Notes: generated by a model from the sequence alone, not told the origin. A stretch of 64,000 nt of DNA from JBBSOK01 sp965219125 (GCA_965219125.1 CBDCMO010000002.1:2294001-2358000), one strand, 5' to 3'. Shown: positions 18,261 to 27,167, counted from the stretch's first letter. Made by a program: numbers and translations.

Positions 18261-18992
18261 ATGAATCTAAACGCGATAATTGTTGAAGACGAAGAAACAA
18301 GCAGGGAAATTCTTCGGAATTATTTGGCAAAATACTGCCCAAAAGTGGTTATAAAAGGTGAAGCAGCAAATGTTGAAGAAGCATTGGTACTAATCCGAAA
18401 ATTTGAATTGGATCTTGTTTTTTTAGATGTAGAAATGCCTTTTGGCAACGCTTTCGATCTGTTGGATAAAGTTGGCGACCGTCAATTTGAAACCGTTTTT
18501 GTAACGGCATATAACAATTACGCGATTGATGCATTAAATGCGCACGCCAGCTATTACTTGCTTAAACCAATTTCAATTGATAAGTTAATAGAAGCTGTAG
18601 ATTATGTTTATGAAATAAAAGAAAAGGAAAACAATTTGCAGAACACGGTTTTAAAGCCAAATACAATTCAAGGAGTTGGAAAAATAACCATTCCGTTGCA
18701 AAATGGATTTGAGGTTTTGCAAATTGAAGATATTTTATATTGCCAAGCAGACGACAACTACACGCGGATTTTTATGAAAGATTCAAAGAAATTGGTAAGT
18801 AAAACACTTAAATATTTTGAAGATATACTTTCTGAAAACGGCTTTTCCCGTGCGCACAAAAGTTATTTGGTAAACGTAAGCCACATTGTAGAATATAGAA
18901 AAGGCAAAGGCGGCAGCGTAATACTTTCAAACGGAAAAGAAGTAATGGTAGCCCCAAGCCGCAAAAAAGATTTGTTGGCATATTTTAGTTAA
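18261..18992 (+). CDS. LytTR-family response regulator
   Basis: The 243-residue protein has a receiver domain (1-120) with acidic pair E9/D10, phospho-acceptor D56, T82 and K102, followed by a LytTR DNA-binding domain (about 140-243). The latter includes the conserved YCQADDNYTRIFM-like and SRAHKSYLVNVSHI blocks. It is the partner of the upstream kinase. LytTR proteins bind paired direct repeats, which fits the repeat seen at 15890-15921. Convergence or co-transcription with the next gene is unclear (94-base gap). Confidence 0.95.
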   Translation: MNLNAIIVEDEETSREILRNYLAKYCPKVVIKGEAANVEEALVLIRKFELDLVFLDVEMPFGNAFDLLDKVGDRQFETVFVTAYNNYAIDALNAHASYYLLKPISIDKLIEAVDYVYEIKEKENNLQNTVLKPNTIQGVGKITIPLQNGFEVLQIEDILYCQADDNYTRIFMKDSKKLVSKTLKYFEDILSENGFSRAHKSYLVNVSHIVEYRKGKGGSVILSNGKEVMVAPSRKKDLLAYFS

Positions 18993-19000
18993 GCAAAAAA

Positions 19001-19045
19001 ACTCTGTGTCCTTTGTGCTTTTTTCGTGCACTTTGTGGTAAAATT
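19001..19045. repeat. Dispersed CTTTGTG-type repeat
   Basis: The stretch reads as degenerate tandem copies of CTTTGTG(C/T) (ACTCTGTGTCCTTTGTGC, then CGTGCACTTTGTGG). Related stretches lie at 21133-21196, 39576-39600 and 39696-39730. All are intergenic. They look like a family of short interspersed repeats; I see no coding or terminator role. Confidence 0.4.
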
Positions 19046-19086
19046 TAACCCCCAAATTATAAAGTATAAATATTAGTAAAGATAAT

Positions 19087-19596
19087 ATGATAATAAAACC
19101 CGTAAACGGAAAACACCCACAAATCCCCGAAGATTGTTTTATTGCCGAAAACGCAACAATTGTGGGCGATGTATCAATGGGCAATGAATGTAGTATTTGG
19201 TTTAACGCAGTAATTCGTGGCGACGTTCATTATATAAAAATGGGCAATAAAGTGAATGTGCAAGATGGTGCCATAATTCACGCAACTTACAAAGTTTCAC
19301 CAACCACAATTGGCAATAATGTTAGCATCGGTCATAATGCCATCGTTCACGGTTGCACAATAAAAGACAATGTTTTAATTGGTATGGGAAGCATTGTAAT
19401 GGACAATTGTGTCGTGGAAAGCAACTCAATAATCGCGGCTGGTGCTGTTGTAACAAAAGGAACAAAAGTAGAAGCCGGAACAATTTATGCTGGCGTTCCA
19501 GCCAAAAAAGTTAAGGATATTAGTGAAGAATTAATTTCGGGTGAGATAAATAGGATTTCCGAGAATTATGTGATGTATTCGGGATGGTTTAAATGA
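19087..19596 (+). CDS. Gamma-carbonic anhydrase-like hexapeptide-repeat protein
   Basis: The 169-residue protein is a left-handed beta-helix with repeated [LIV]G.. hexapeptides, in the YrdA/PaaY/Cam-like group. Zinc ligands are predicted at H65 (in AIIHATYK), H83 (IGHN) and H88 (IVHGC), with the last two five residues apart as in gamma-carbonic anhydrases. It lacks the acidic loop of true Cam, so hydration activity is uncertain. It starts after the LytTR gene and the CTTTGTG repeats, and probably has its own promoter. Confidence 0.9.
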   Translation: MIIKPVNGKHPQIPEDCFIAENATIVGDVSMGNECSIWFNAVIRGDVHYIKMGNKVNVQDGAIIHATYKVSPTTIGNNVSIGHNAIVHGCTIKDNVLIGMGSIVMDNCVVESNSIIAAGAVVTKGTKVEAGTIYAGVPAKKVKDISEELISGEINRISENYVMYSGWFK

Positions 19597-19621
19597 CTTT
19601 AGTAATCACTTATCAGTGTGA

Positions 19622-20254
19622 TTAGATTCTATTCTTACAAGTGCTTTTATCTCTTTTAAAACTTTTCTGATTTTCCAAACCATCTATTATACTTTCTAGT
19701 TTTTTATCAAGAACTATAATTTTTAACGCGTTATTTTTTTTATAATTTATATTTTCATTTTCACCACGTAATTTGAAATAATCAAAATCAACTCCAAATC
19801 TTAAGCTTTTATAATTAAAAATATAGCTTCCGTAGCAAGTATGAGAAACCTCTAAATATGAATTATCTTCTAATTTATATGGACCTATCATCTGATTTTG
19901 CAGGTCCTCGAAGTTAGTTTTTAAATATTGACTTGCATCAAAACCAGAAATTTCGACTATATTATATTCGCTACAAGTGTCAAACTTTTGTACATAAGAA
20001 TTGCCATTTTCGCTCCAAAAAATATAAATATCCTTATAGGAATAACAATTTTCACAATCATCAACTCCATTCATCTGAAAGTCACTACCACTATTACAAT
20101 ATTTTTCGCTGCCAATATAATCTAAGTTTTTTGCATCAAAACTTTTCGTTATGGACTCAAAGTTTAGTTCAACACGATCTTTTAGCTCCACATTTTTTTG
20201 GGAAATACATGCGCTCGTAATAACAGAAAAAATTAATAGAAATAGATTCTTCAT
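19622..20254 (-). CDS. Lipoprotein of unknown function
   Basis: The 210-residue protein starts MKNLFLLIFSVITSACIS, with a lipobox (ITSAC, lipidated C16). The body has several cysteines (including a CENC pair and a C-terminal CKN motif) and a Tyr/Asn-rich stretch, suggesting disulfides outside the cytoplasm. I do not recognise a family. It is a monocistronic minus-strand gene, convergent with the carbonic-anhydrase-like gene (25-base gap). Confidence 0.75.
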   Translation of the reverse strand: MKNLFLLIFSVITSACISQKNVELKDRVELNFESITKSFDAKNLDYIGSEKYCNSGSDFQMNGVDDCENCYSYKDIYIFWSENGNSYVQKFDTCSEYNIVEISGFDASQYLKTNFEDLQNQMIGPYKLEDNSYLEVSHTCYGSYIFNYKSLRFGVDFDYFKLRGENENINYKKNNALKIIVLDKKLESIIDGLENQKSFKRDKSTCKNRI

Positions 20255-20308
20255 AAATTATTTTTAATCAAACATGAAAGTATGGAAAAATAAATAAAAA
20301 ATTTTAAC

Positions 20309-21100
20309 CTAAAAATCTTTTGCACTAACCGAAATATTTTCTTCGTACTCTTTCAGCAACATGAGAAGAGTTTCAACATTCCCATTCGTAAAAAACTGAA
20401 GTCTAGGTTTGGATGTTTTATCAGAAAGCAAATTCAACTCTTTCAACACTTTTTCAGTTTGTCTTGCTACTGCTTCGCCGCTGTCAATTATGGTTACGTT
20501 TTCGGGAAGTAGTTTTTTTAACTGCGGAATTAGATACGGATAATGGCTACAGCCCAAAACCAAGTAATCAATATTCGCATCAATCATTGGTTTTGTATAT
20601 TTTTTCAATAAATCTGTTGTTTCAAAATCTTCCAGTTTTCCTTTTTCAATTAAAGGCACCAAACCTTCCCCGATTATATCAATGACTGAAATATTCTTTC
20701 TAAATTCTTCCGAAGTTTTAGAAAATAATGCGCTGCTCAACGTTCCTTTCGTCGCCAAAATGCCAATACTCTTCGTTTTGGTATTTAAAGCGGCAGGTTT
20801 TATAGCGGGTTCAATTCCTATAATTGGAAGATCAAATTTTTCACGTAAAGTTGAAATGGCATTTGTTGTAGCCGTATTACAGGCTACAACTATTATTTTG
20901 CAACCCATTTTGAGCAAGACTTCGGTGTTTTTAATGCTCAAAGAAGTAATTTCTTTAGAAGATTTGTTGCCGTAAGGTGCATTTTTACTATCAGCCAAAT
21001 AAATAATATTCTCATTCGGCAAGAGTTGATGAATTTCCTTCCAAATAGAAGCACCCCCAACACCAGAATCAAAAACGCCAATAGGATTATTTTTTTTCAA
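20309..21100 (-). CDS. murI: Glutamate racemase
   Basis: MurI makes D-glutamate for peptidoglycan. The protein of 263 residues has D11 and S12 in FDSGVGG, catalytic cysteines C74 (VACNTATT) and C184 (GCSHYP), and a proposed catalytic H186. The start codon is TTG at 21100: an in-frame TAA lies directly before it and no ATG occurs before the DSGVGG motif, so the TTG is the only reasonable start. It lies in its own transcription unit between a lipoprotein gene and galE. Confidence 0.95.
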   Translation of the reverse strand: MKKNNPIGVFDSGVGGASIWKEIHQLLPNENIIYLADSKNAPYGNKSSKEITSLSIKNTEVLLKMGCKIIVVACNTATTNAISTLREKFDLPIIGIEPAIKPAALNTKTKSIGILATKGTLSSALFSKTSEEFRKNISVIDIIGEGLVPLIEKGKLEDFETTDLLKKYTKPMIDANIDYLVLGCSHYPYLIPQLKKLLPENVTIIDSGEAVARQTEKVLKELNLLSDKTSKPRLQFFTNGNVETLLMLLKEYEENISVSAKDF

Positions 21101-21132
21101 TTATATTTAATTTAACTCCGTGAAACTTCATT

Positions 21133-21196
21133 TTCTCTGCTAAACTCTATGTTATAGTTTTTTCGCAGAGTTACACTGAGTTTAAAAGAGATGGAC
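21133..21196. repeat. Dispersed CTCTGTG-type repeat, two stretches
   Basis: Between murI and galE, TTCTCTGCTAAACTCTATGTTA and CGCAGAGTTACACTGAGT lie close together in opposite orientations (the second is a reverse-complement form of an ACTC-GTGTAACTCTGCG unit). They resemble the repeats at 19001-19045 and 39576-39730. No function is evident. Confidence 0.35.
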
Positions 21197-21221
21197 GAAG
21201 AGTTTAGGAATAATCAAAAGA

Positions 21222-22244
21222 TTATGAAATTTTTCTCAATTTCTTTTCCCATTTCCAAGCTGAGGAAAGTGACTGTTCCAAAGTTTTTTTAGCCTTCCAA
21301 CCTAAAACCTCATTTGCTTTTGTGGTATCAGCGTAAACCGAAATTACATCACCAGCGCGCCTTTCCACAATTTTATAATTCAATTTTTCGCCTGTTGTTT
21401 TTTCGAATGTATTTATAACTTCAAGAACACTAGTTCCTTTACCCGTACCAATATTAAATACTTCAAAATTGCTTTTTTGGTTATTTTCCAACAAGCGTTT
21501 CATTGCGATAACGTGTGCATTTGCCAAATCTACCACATGAATATAATCACGAATGTTACTTCCGTCCGGCGTTGGATAATCGTTTCCAAAAACGGAAAGT
21601 TGCTCGCGCACACCTGCAGCTGTTTGAGTTATAAAAGGAACCAAGTTTTGCGGTACGCCAACGGGCAATTCGCCAATTTCAGTAGTTTCGTGAGCGCCAA
21701 TTGGGTTAAAATATCGTAGAGCAATTGCTTTTAAAGTTGAAACTTTGCAAACATCTGTCAAAATTTCCTCGCTTATCTGCTTTGTATTTCCATAAGGTGA
21801 TGTTGCAATTTTTATGGGTGCATTTTCAGTAATTGGCAAAGAATCTGGTTCGCCATAAACAGTACAAGATGAGCTGAAAATAAAATTATCGATACTTTGT
21901 TGCTTACAAGCTTGCAACATATAAATTAATGTATGCAAATTATTTTCATAATACAGTAACGGATTTTCTACACTTTCACCAACCGCTTTACTTGCGGCAA
22001 AATGTATTATGCCGTCAATGTTGCAGTGCTTTTTAAAAAATGCCTGCGTTTTGGGCTTGTCACGTAAATCTAATCTTTCAAAAATGGGCGATTTTTGTGT
22101 TATATTTGTAATGCCTTCCAACACATTGAGGGTGGTATTTGAAAGATTGTCTACAATAACTACTTCAAAACCATTATTTTGTAACTCAACAACCGTATGA
22201 GATCCAATATATCCCAAACCTCCTGTAACTAATATTTTTTTCAT
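21222..22244 (-). CDS. galE: UDP-glucose 4-epimerase
   Basis: The 340-residue protein is an extended short-chain dehydrogenase. GGLGYIG (8-14) binds NAD, with the active-site YxxxK at Y151 and K155 and the serine cluster at 124-126 (SSSCTVYG). The motif NPIGAH and the later GTG.G.SV are typical of GalE. It interconverts UDP-glucose and UDP-galactose for surface polysaccharide synthesis. It lies next to the DegT aminotransferase on the same strand (40-base gap) and is probably in an operon with it. Confidence 0.95.
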   Translation of the reverse strand: MKKILVTGGLGYIGSHTVVELQNNGFEVVIVDNLSNTTLNVLEGITNITQKSPIFERLDLRDKPKTQAFFKKHCNIDGIIHFAASKAVGESVENPLLYYENNLHTLIYMLQACKQQSIDNFIFSSSCTVYGEPDSLPITENAPIKIATSPYGNTKQISEEILTDVCKVSTLKAIALRYFNPIGAHETTEIGELPVGVPQNLVPFITQTAAGVREQLSVFGNDYPTPDGSNIRDYIHVVDLANAHVIAMKRLLENNQKSNFEVFNIGTGKGTSVLEVINTFEKTTGEKLNYKIVERRAGDVISVYADTTKANEVLGWKAKKTLEQSLSSAWKWEKKLRKIS

Positions 22245-22250
22245 TGTATT

Positions 22251-22266
22251 ATCCGCGAAGGCGGAT
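22251..22266. repeat. Short GC-rich hairpin between galE and the aminotransferase
   Basis: ATCCGC (22251-22256), GAAG loop, GCGGAT (22261-22266) form a perfect 6-bp stem with a tetraloop, which stands out in AT-rich DNA. It lies 7 bases upstream of the galE start on the minus strand, within the short spacer, and could stabilise or separate the messages. No T-tract follows. Confidence 0.35.
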
Positions 22267-22284
22267 ATGTCTTTAATTAGTATG

Positions 22285-23442
22285 CTACTTGTCTAAAAAC
22301 GCTAAAATCGTTTTGGTAATAAATTCAATCTGCTCGTCATCCAATTCGGTATGCATTGGCAATGAAATTACTTCTTTAACCAACCGATTGGTAACTTCAA
22401 AATCAGCCTCATCATATCTTTCGTCGGCATACGCTTTTTGAAGATGCAGCGGTATGGGATAATAAACGCCACACGGAATACCGTTTTCGCCCAAATGTTT
22501 AACCAACCCATCGCGATCGCAATTTATAAGTCTAAGTGTATATTGGTGAAAAACGTGGCAATCGCAGACATCACAAATACTCTTGCCGGCATTACAAAAT
22601 CCGGTTGGCGTAATAATATTTTGATGTCCGGAAAGTGCAGCGGTATATTTACGTGCGGCATTTCTCCTTGCAACATTATAATTGTCCAAATGTGGCAACT
22701 TTGCTCGTAGAACCGCTGCTTGAATAGAATCTAATCGGCTGTTTACACCAACCACATCGTGATGATAGCGCTCATACATTCCGTGATTAACAATGCCTCT
22801 AATTATGTGGGCCAAATCATCATCATTTGTAAAAATTGCACCACCATCGCCATAACATCCTAAGTTTTTAGAAGGAAAAAATGAAGTAGATGCAACGTGA
22901 CCGATGGTTCCAGCTTTCTTTTTCAAACCGTTTTTTGATGTGTAATTTGCGCCAATAGCTTGGGCGTTGTCTTCAATTACATACAGGTTATGTTGGTTGG
23001 CAATTTCCATAATCTCGTCCATATTTGCGGCAAGGCCGAAAAGATGAACTGGGACAATTGCTTTTGTTTTTGGGGTAATTGCCTTTTTTATTGCTTTAAT
23101 ATCTATATTAAATGTTACAGGATCTACATCTACCAAAACTGGAGTTAACTGCAATAATGCAATAACTTCAACAGTTGCGGCAAAGGTAAAATCTGCTGTA
23201 ATTACTTCGTCGCCTGGTTTTAAACCTAAGCCCATCATTGCAATTTGTAGCGCATCGGTTCCATTTGCGCAGGGAATTACGTGCTTAACGCCCAAATAAC
23301 TTTCCAATTCCTTCTGAAATTCGTGAACTTCGGGCCCATTTACAAAAGCAGTTGTTTCAATTACATTTAAAATTGACGAATTTACGCGATCTTTTATATG
23401 TTCGTATTGACCTTTTAGATCAACCATTTGAATTTTCTTCAT
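22285..23442 (-). CDS. DegT/DnrJ/EryC1/StrS family sugar aminotransferase
   Basis: This PLP enzyme converts a keto-sugar nucleotide to an amino-sugar used in surface glycans. In 385 residues it has the PLP lysine at K192 (FFPSKNLGCYGDGG), D158 (IEDNAQAIGA), and the Q161 region of the family. An unusual feature is a cluster of four cysteines in a loop (C283, C290, C293, C295) that could bind metal. It lies upstream of galE, both on the minus strand, and is divergent from waaA, so the cluster serves cell-surface sugars. Confidence 0.92.
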   Translation of the reverse strand: MKKIQMVDLKGQYEHIKDRVNSSILNVIETTAFVNGPEVHEFQKELESYLGVKHVIPCANGTDALQIAMMGLGLKPGDEVITADFTFAATVEVIALLQLTPVLVDVDPVTFNIDIKAIKKAITPKTKAIVPVHLFGLAANMDEIMEIANQHNLYVIEDNAQAIGANYTSKNGLKKKAGTIGHVASTSFFPSKNLGCYGDGGAIFTNDDDLAHIIRGIVNHGMYERYHHDVVGVNSRLDSIQAAVLRAKLPHLDNYNVARRNAARKYTAALSGHQNIITPTGFCNAGKSICDVCDCHVFHQYTLRLINCDRDGLVKHLGENGIPCGVYYPIPLHLQKAYADERYDEADFEVTNRLVKEVISLPMHTELDDEQIEFITKTILAFLDK

Positions 23443-23576
23443 AGTTTTGCCAGCAATATTGTGGATTTCAAAATTACAAAATTGAAGTTACTAATCGTGT
23501 ACCAATCTTTAAGCTTCTTGTGCAAAATAGGCTAATTTTCAAAATTTATTCCTTAAAAATGCTACTTTAGCACGAT

Positions 23577-24818
23577 ATGCATATACTTTATAATGTACTG
23601 ATATTTTTAGCCAGCTTTTTTTTGAGGATAATGGCCATTTTCAATAAAAAAATGAAGCTTTTTGTTGAAGGCAGAAAGAATGTTTTCAAAATTCTTAAAA
23701 GTAAAATTGGAGAAGCGGATAAAACTATTTGGTTTCACTGCGCGTCTTTGGGTGAATTTGAACAAGGTTTGCCAATTATGCAAGCCGTAAAACAACTATT
23801 TCCAAAACATAAAATTGTTGTTTCTTTTTTTTCGCCTTCAGGTTTTGAAATTAAAAAAAACACACCAATTGCAGATTGTGTAGTTTATTTGCCATTGGAT
23901 ACTTCGGCTAATGCGAAGAAATTTATTGTACTAGTTCACCCAACTTTAGTGCTTTTTGTGAAATACGAATTTTGGCCCAATTATCTTTTTCAACTGAAAG
24001 AGAAAAATATTCCAACACTTCTGATTTCAGCAGTTTTCAGGAAAAATCAAATATTCTTCAAAAGCTACGGAAATTTTATGCGGAAAGCACTTTTTACCTT
24101 CAACCATATTTTTGTACAAGACGAAAATTCTGAAAAGTTACTGAAAGAAATTAATTTTGAAAGTGTAACTATTAGCGGTGACACAAGATTTGACAGGGTT
24201 TCACATCAAATTGAACAAGATAACTCGTTGCCGTTTATTGAAGAATTTATAAACAATAAAATCTGCATTGTCTGCGGAAGTACGTGGACAGAAGATGAAA
24301 CTGTGCTCATTGATTTTATAAATTCAGCTTCAACCGAAATAAAATTTATAATCGCGCCACATCAAATTGAAAGTTCAAAAATTAAAAATCTAACTGAAAA
24401 AATATTAAAACCAACACTTCTTTATTCAGAAATGGATGGAAAGGAATTGAAGAATTTTTCAGTTTTTATTATTGATACAATTGGTTTGCTTACCAAAATA
24501 TATAGCTATGCTGACGTTGCTTATGTTGGCGGCGCAATGGGAAAAACAGGATTACACAATATTTTGGAACCTGCAACTTTTGGCGTGCCGATTGTAATTG
24601 GAAAGAACTATAAAAATTTTCCCGAAGCTGAGCGTTTGGAAAGTTTGGCTGGGTTATATTCAGTTAAAAATCCTGAAGAAACAGTGGAATTATTAAACAA
24701 ATTAGTTAATAATAAACGTTTGCGTGAAGAAACGGGAATGATTGCCGGGCATTTTATTAATACTAATGTTGGAGCAACTCATAAAATTGTTGAATATATT
24801 AACGCAACTAAATTTTAG
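23577..24818 (+). CDS. waaA: 3-deoxy-D-manno-octulosonic acid transferase (Kdo transferase)
   Basis: WaaA adds Kdo to lipid A precursor. The protein of 413 residues has a short N-terminal membrane anchor (about 2-20), a GT-B fold N-half with the block WFHCASLGEFEQ (catalytic Glu in the SLGE motif), and a C-half with VGGAMGKTGLHNILEP (acceptor or sugar-nucleotide site). GVPIVIGKNYKNFPEA is also conserved. This shows that the organism makes LPS with Kdo. It is divergent from the aminotransferase gene. Confidence 0.94.
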   Translation: MHILYNVLIFLASFFLRIMAIFNKKMKLFVEGRKNVFKILKSKIGEADKTIWFHCASLGEFEQGLPIMQAVKQLFPKHKIVVSFFSPSGFEIKKNTPIADCVVYLPLDTSANAKKFIVLVHPTLVLFVKYEFWPNYLFQLKEKNIPTLLISAVFRKNQIFFKSYGNFMRKALFTFNHIFVQDENSEKLLKEINFESVTISGDTRFDRVSHQIEQDNSLPFIEEFINNKICIVCGSTWTEDETVLIDFINSASTEIKFIIAPHQIESSKIKNLTEKILKPTLLYSEMDGKELKNFSVFIIDTIGLLTKIYSYADVAYVGGAMGKTGLHNILEPATFGVPIVIGKNYKNFPEAERLESLAGLYSVKNPEETVELLNKLVNNKRLREETGMIAGHFINTNVGATHKIVEYINATKF

Positions 24819-24837
24819 TATTAAAATTTTAGAAGAT

Positions 24838-25491
24838 CTAAACCGTAACCGCCTCATTTAAATATCTTCTAAAAGATAGCATTTCCTCATAAATTTCTAA
24901 TACGCGATCATCAAAATTACTATCCAAAATTTCTTTTTGTGTTATAGGACAAATTGCTGCATAACTTTTAAGACGCAATAATTCTATATGTTTATGATCT
25001 TGGCTAAAACCTTTTGGAGAAGTTTTTAAACTGTCCGCCTTGACCAAACCACCAAATGTTTTCTGAAATGAAGGTTTATGAATTATCTTTTTAAAAGCAT
25101 CACCATTATAATCTATTGCTTGCCGGATACTTTTTAAATTTTTTGGAGACGGATGCCAATAACCGCCGCCAATAAAACTTTCAGCCGTACCAATTTGAAT
25201 ATAAAAATCGCCTTGTTTATTTTTTTGATCTAGGCCTGCGCCAAAATGATCTTTATAAGTAGGTTTGTTCGGATGATAAAGCAAGTTATTGTTGATTCTA
25301 TTTATAGCTTTTTTGCCGGGCGTGTTACGATAGTCTTTATCAATTTTTGAAAGTTTTTCATTAATTTTATCAAGCCATTCAATATAAAAGTTGCGCGACT
25401 CCTCATATTTTTTACGGTTGGCGTCCATCCAATCTTTTGAATTGTTATTTTGAAGTTCCCTTAAAAATTCGAATAGGTCGTTAAAATTCAT
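24838..25491 (-). CDS. DUF2461 family protein
   Basis: The 217-residue protein matches DUF2461: opening F.FL..L..NN.K.WMDANR..YE, then RINRD-like (here NRINNN) and the central block YKDHFGAGL, with HPSP..L. No signal peptide or membrane span. The family is common in Bacteroidota and its function is unknown. It is monocistronic on the minus strand and convergent with waaA (20-base gap). Confidence 0.88.
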   Translation of the reverse strand: MNFNDLFEFLRELQNNNSKDWMDANRKKYEESRNFYIEWLDKINEKLSKIDKDYRNTPGKKAINRINNNLLYHPNKPTYKDHFGAGLDQKNKQGDFYIQIGTAESFIGGGYWHPSPKNLKSIRQAIDYNGDAFKKIIHKPSFQKTFGGLVKADSLKTSPKGFSQDHKHIELLRLKSYAAICPITQKEILDSNFDDRVLEIYEEMLSFRRYLNEAVTV

Positions 25492-25601
25492 TTTATAATA
25501 TTTCTATAATCAGATTGTAAATTATATAATTTTAAAAGAATTTTAGCCTGTATGTCGTTTAAAATTGTAGTTTTATTCCTTAAAGATAAAATAGTAGAAT
25601 T

Positions 25602-25826
25602 ATGAAAAAATCGATTTTAGTAGTTGCAATGTTCTCAATTTCATTATTCTCGTTTTCTTGCAGAGATAAGAAAACCGAGGTTGTTAGGGAAGTTAGGGTA
25701 GAGACAACAAAAGAAGTTACCCCAGAACCTGAGAAAGAAGGAATTTTAGAGCGCGCCGCTGGAAAAGTTGACGATAAGGTTAATAAGGAAGTGGACAAAC
25801 AGATTGAAAAAATAGACGACAAATAA
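25602..25826 (+). CDS. Small charged lipoprotein, SCRDKK type
   Basis: The 74-residue protein begins MKKSILVVAMFSISLFSFSC with lipidation predicted at C20. The remainder is almost entirely charged (Lys, Glu, Asp, Val) and probably an unstructured or coiled tail. The opposite strand also has an ORF, but this one has the lipoprotein signal, so I prefer it. It shares the SCR(D/E) junction and MKK start with the genes at 25894 and 29330. Confidence 0.75.
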   Translation: MKKSILVVAMFSISLFSFSCRDKKTEVVREVRVETTKEVTPEPEKEGILERAAGKVDDKVNKEVDKQIEKIDDK

Positions 25827-25893
25827 AATTTGCTGAAGAATATTTTACATTAAAAAATTATAATTAACCAAACACTAACTTAAATTTATAACT

Positions 25894-26127
25894 ATGAAAA
25901 AATTAATGTTAACTGCCGTAATGGCAACAGTAATGGCTTTTTCTTTTCAATCTTGCCGAGAAAAAACTGCAGAAGAAAAAGTAGTAGATGAAATGAACGA
26001 CGCAGGTGCTGATGTAAAGGTAAATGACGACGGCGACAAAATTAAAATGGAAACCGACGACAAAAAGGTGAAAATAAAAACCGACGATGACGGTAATACC
26101 ACAATAAAAACTAAAGATAAAGATTAG
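25894..26127 (+). CDS. Small acidic lipoprotein, SCREKT type
   Basis: The 77-residue protein has a lipoprotein signal (MKKLMLTAVMATVMAFSFQSC, C21). A long low-complexity tail of Asp, Lys and Thr follows, with a repeated pattern K.K..DD (KMETDDKKVKIKTDDDG). It follows the previous small lipoprotein by 67 bases on the same strand. Function unknown. The matching SCR junction suggests gene duplication from a common ancestor. Confidence 0.75.
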   Translation: MKKLMLTAVMATVMAFSFQSCREKTAEEKVVDEMNDAGADVKVNDDGDKIKMETDDKKVKIKTDDDGNTTIKTKDKD

Positions 26128-26151
26128 TTTTTTTAATTTAATTTTTTTTAT

Positions 26152-26184
26152 AAACCCGCGATTTTTATAATTGTGGGTTTTTAC
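26152..26184 (+). terminator. Weak terminator-like hairpin after the small lipoprotein
   Basis: AAACCCGC and GTGGGTTTTT flank a short AT spacer, giving a short stem with T-tract (26153-26182). It sits just after the second small lipoprotein. The stem is partly mismatched, so I rate it low. Confidence 0.4.
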
Positions 26185-26322
26185 TTTTAAATTTAGTCAC
26201 TAATCAAAAAACGAGATTCCTGGAGCCTGTCGTGTCATGCCAGCCATATATTTTGAAAGTAAGACAAAAGTTTGTTTAATTTAATATTTTTATTTTGCTT
26301 CAGAATTTATCGAAGAATCAAA

Positions 26323-27093
26323 TCAAGTATTTAATTCTTTTATCTGTCCTTTTAAATCTTCCATAGATTGCTGAAGTTGTTTTAGTAATGTACTATCCGA
26401 AGTATCATCTATCCCAAAAGTCAATTTACTATTAACTTGCCAAAGTTCTTGTATTTCATTTATTTCGACATTAATTGGTAGATATTCTGGATTTAGAGAG
26501 ATAAGCCTTACCATTTTAAGATTTGTTGGCACTTTTTGAAGTTTTTTCACTAATACGGAATCTTTTAAAACAACAATATAAATTTTACTGTCCGAAGCTT
26601 CAATAATACTTGGCACTGCGCGACCCAAAACCCATTCCTTAGGCCTTATGTTTGGCATCATACTATCTCCTTCAACTTGAAAACCTCTATAAGTGGCGTT
26701 TCGAAACTGCGGAAGTGGAATATTAAACGCTGGCAAAGTTTGGTACCAATCTACATCTTGAATATTATGGGGATAACCGGCCGCCGCTTTTTGGTTAACC
26801 AATAAAATTGTTTCTTCCTCATTTTTATCAATCGAAATAACTTTTGGACTAACATCTCCACCTTTCAACTTTATATATTTATCCAAGCTATCTCCAAAAA
26901 GCCAAAGTGGATTTATATTAAAAATTTGCATTAATTGCATTACAATTTTACCGGAAATTTTGGTTTTGCCACGTTCAATATCAGCGGTTGTACTACCAAT
27001 TTCCAACAATTCGGCAAATGATTGCTGTGTGTGCCGCAATTCTTCACGAATTAGCTTAAACCTTTTCGCTTCAATTGAAATATCTTTTTCCAT
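26323..27093 (-). CDS. XRE/S24-family (LexA-like) transcriptional repressor
   Basis: The 256-residue protein has an N-terminal helix-turn-helix (about 8-62) of the XRE type and a C-terminal S24 peptidase domain. The elements of self-cleavage are visible: A105-G106 (AAAGYP) as likely cleavage site, S144 in GDSMMP as nucleophile, and K183 in VLVKKL as general base. This suggests it is inactivated by RecA-type induction, like LexA or phage cI. It is divergent from the radical-SAM gene, with four GG-N7-CC sites in the 103-base gap. Confidence 0.88.
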   Translation of the reverse strand: MEKDISIEAKRFKLIREELRHTQQSFAELLEIGSTTADIERGKTKISGKIVMQLMQIFNINPLWLFGDSLDKYIKLKGGDVSPKVISIDKNEEETILLVNQKAAAGYPHNIQDVDWYQTLPAFNIPLPQFRNATYRGFQVEGDSMMPNIRPKEWVLGRAVPSIIEASDSKIYIVVLKDSVLVKKLQKVPTNLKMVRLISLNPEYLPINVEINEIQELWQVNSKLTFGIDDTSDSTLLKQLQQSMEDLKGQIKELNT

Positions 27094-27114
27094 AAAGTAA
27101 ATATAATCTTTTTT

Positions 27115-27125
27115 GGAATTATTCC
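27115..27125. promoter_or_regulatory. Operator-like site 1, GGAATTATTCC
   Basis: A perfect 11-bp palindrome (GGAAT-T-ATTCC), 22 bases from the repressor start codon on the minus strand. First of four GG-N7-CC sites in the divergent region. Confidence 0.55.
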
Positions 27126-27136
27126 TAACATAAAAT

Positions 27137-27147
27137 GGATTATTTCC
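27137..27147. promoter_or_regulatory. Operator-like site 2, GGATTATTTCC
   Basis: GG-N7-CC site, 22 bp downstream of site 1. Imperfect palindrome with the same GGA...TCC outer bases. Confidence 0.5.
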
Positions 27148-27156
27148 GTTTCATTT

Positions 27157-27167
27157 GGATATTTTCC
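27157..27167. promoter_or_regulatory. Operator-like site 3, GGATATTTTCC
   Basis: GG-N7-CC site, 20 bp downstream of site 2. Its outer flanks (TTT before, ATAA after) resemble the other sites. Confidence 0.5.

Noticed and set aside
25580..25822. Open frame of 80 codons on the minus strand over the small lipoprotein
   Set aside because: It is the shadow of the 25602-25826 gene, which has a lipoprotein signal and a good start.
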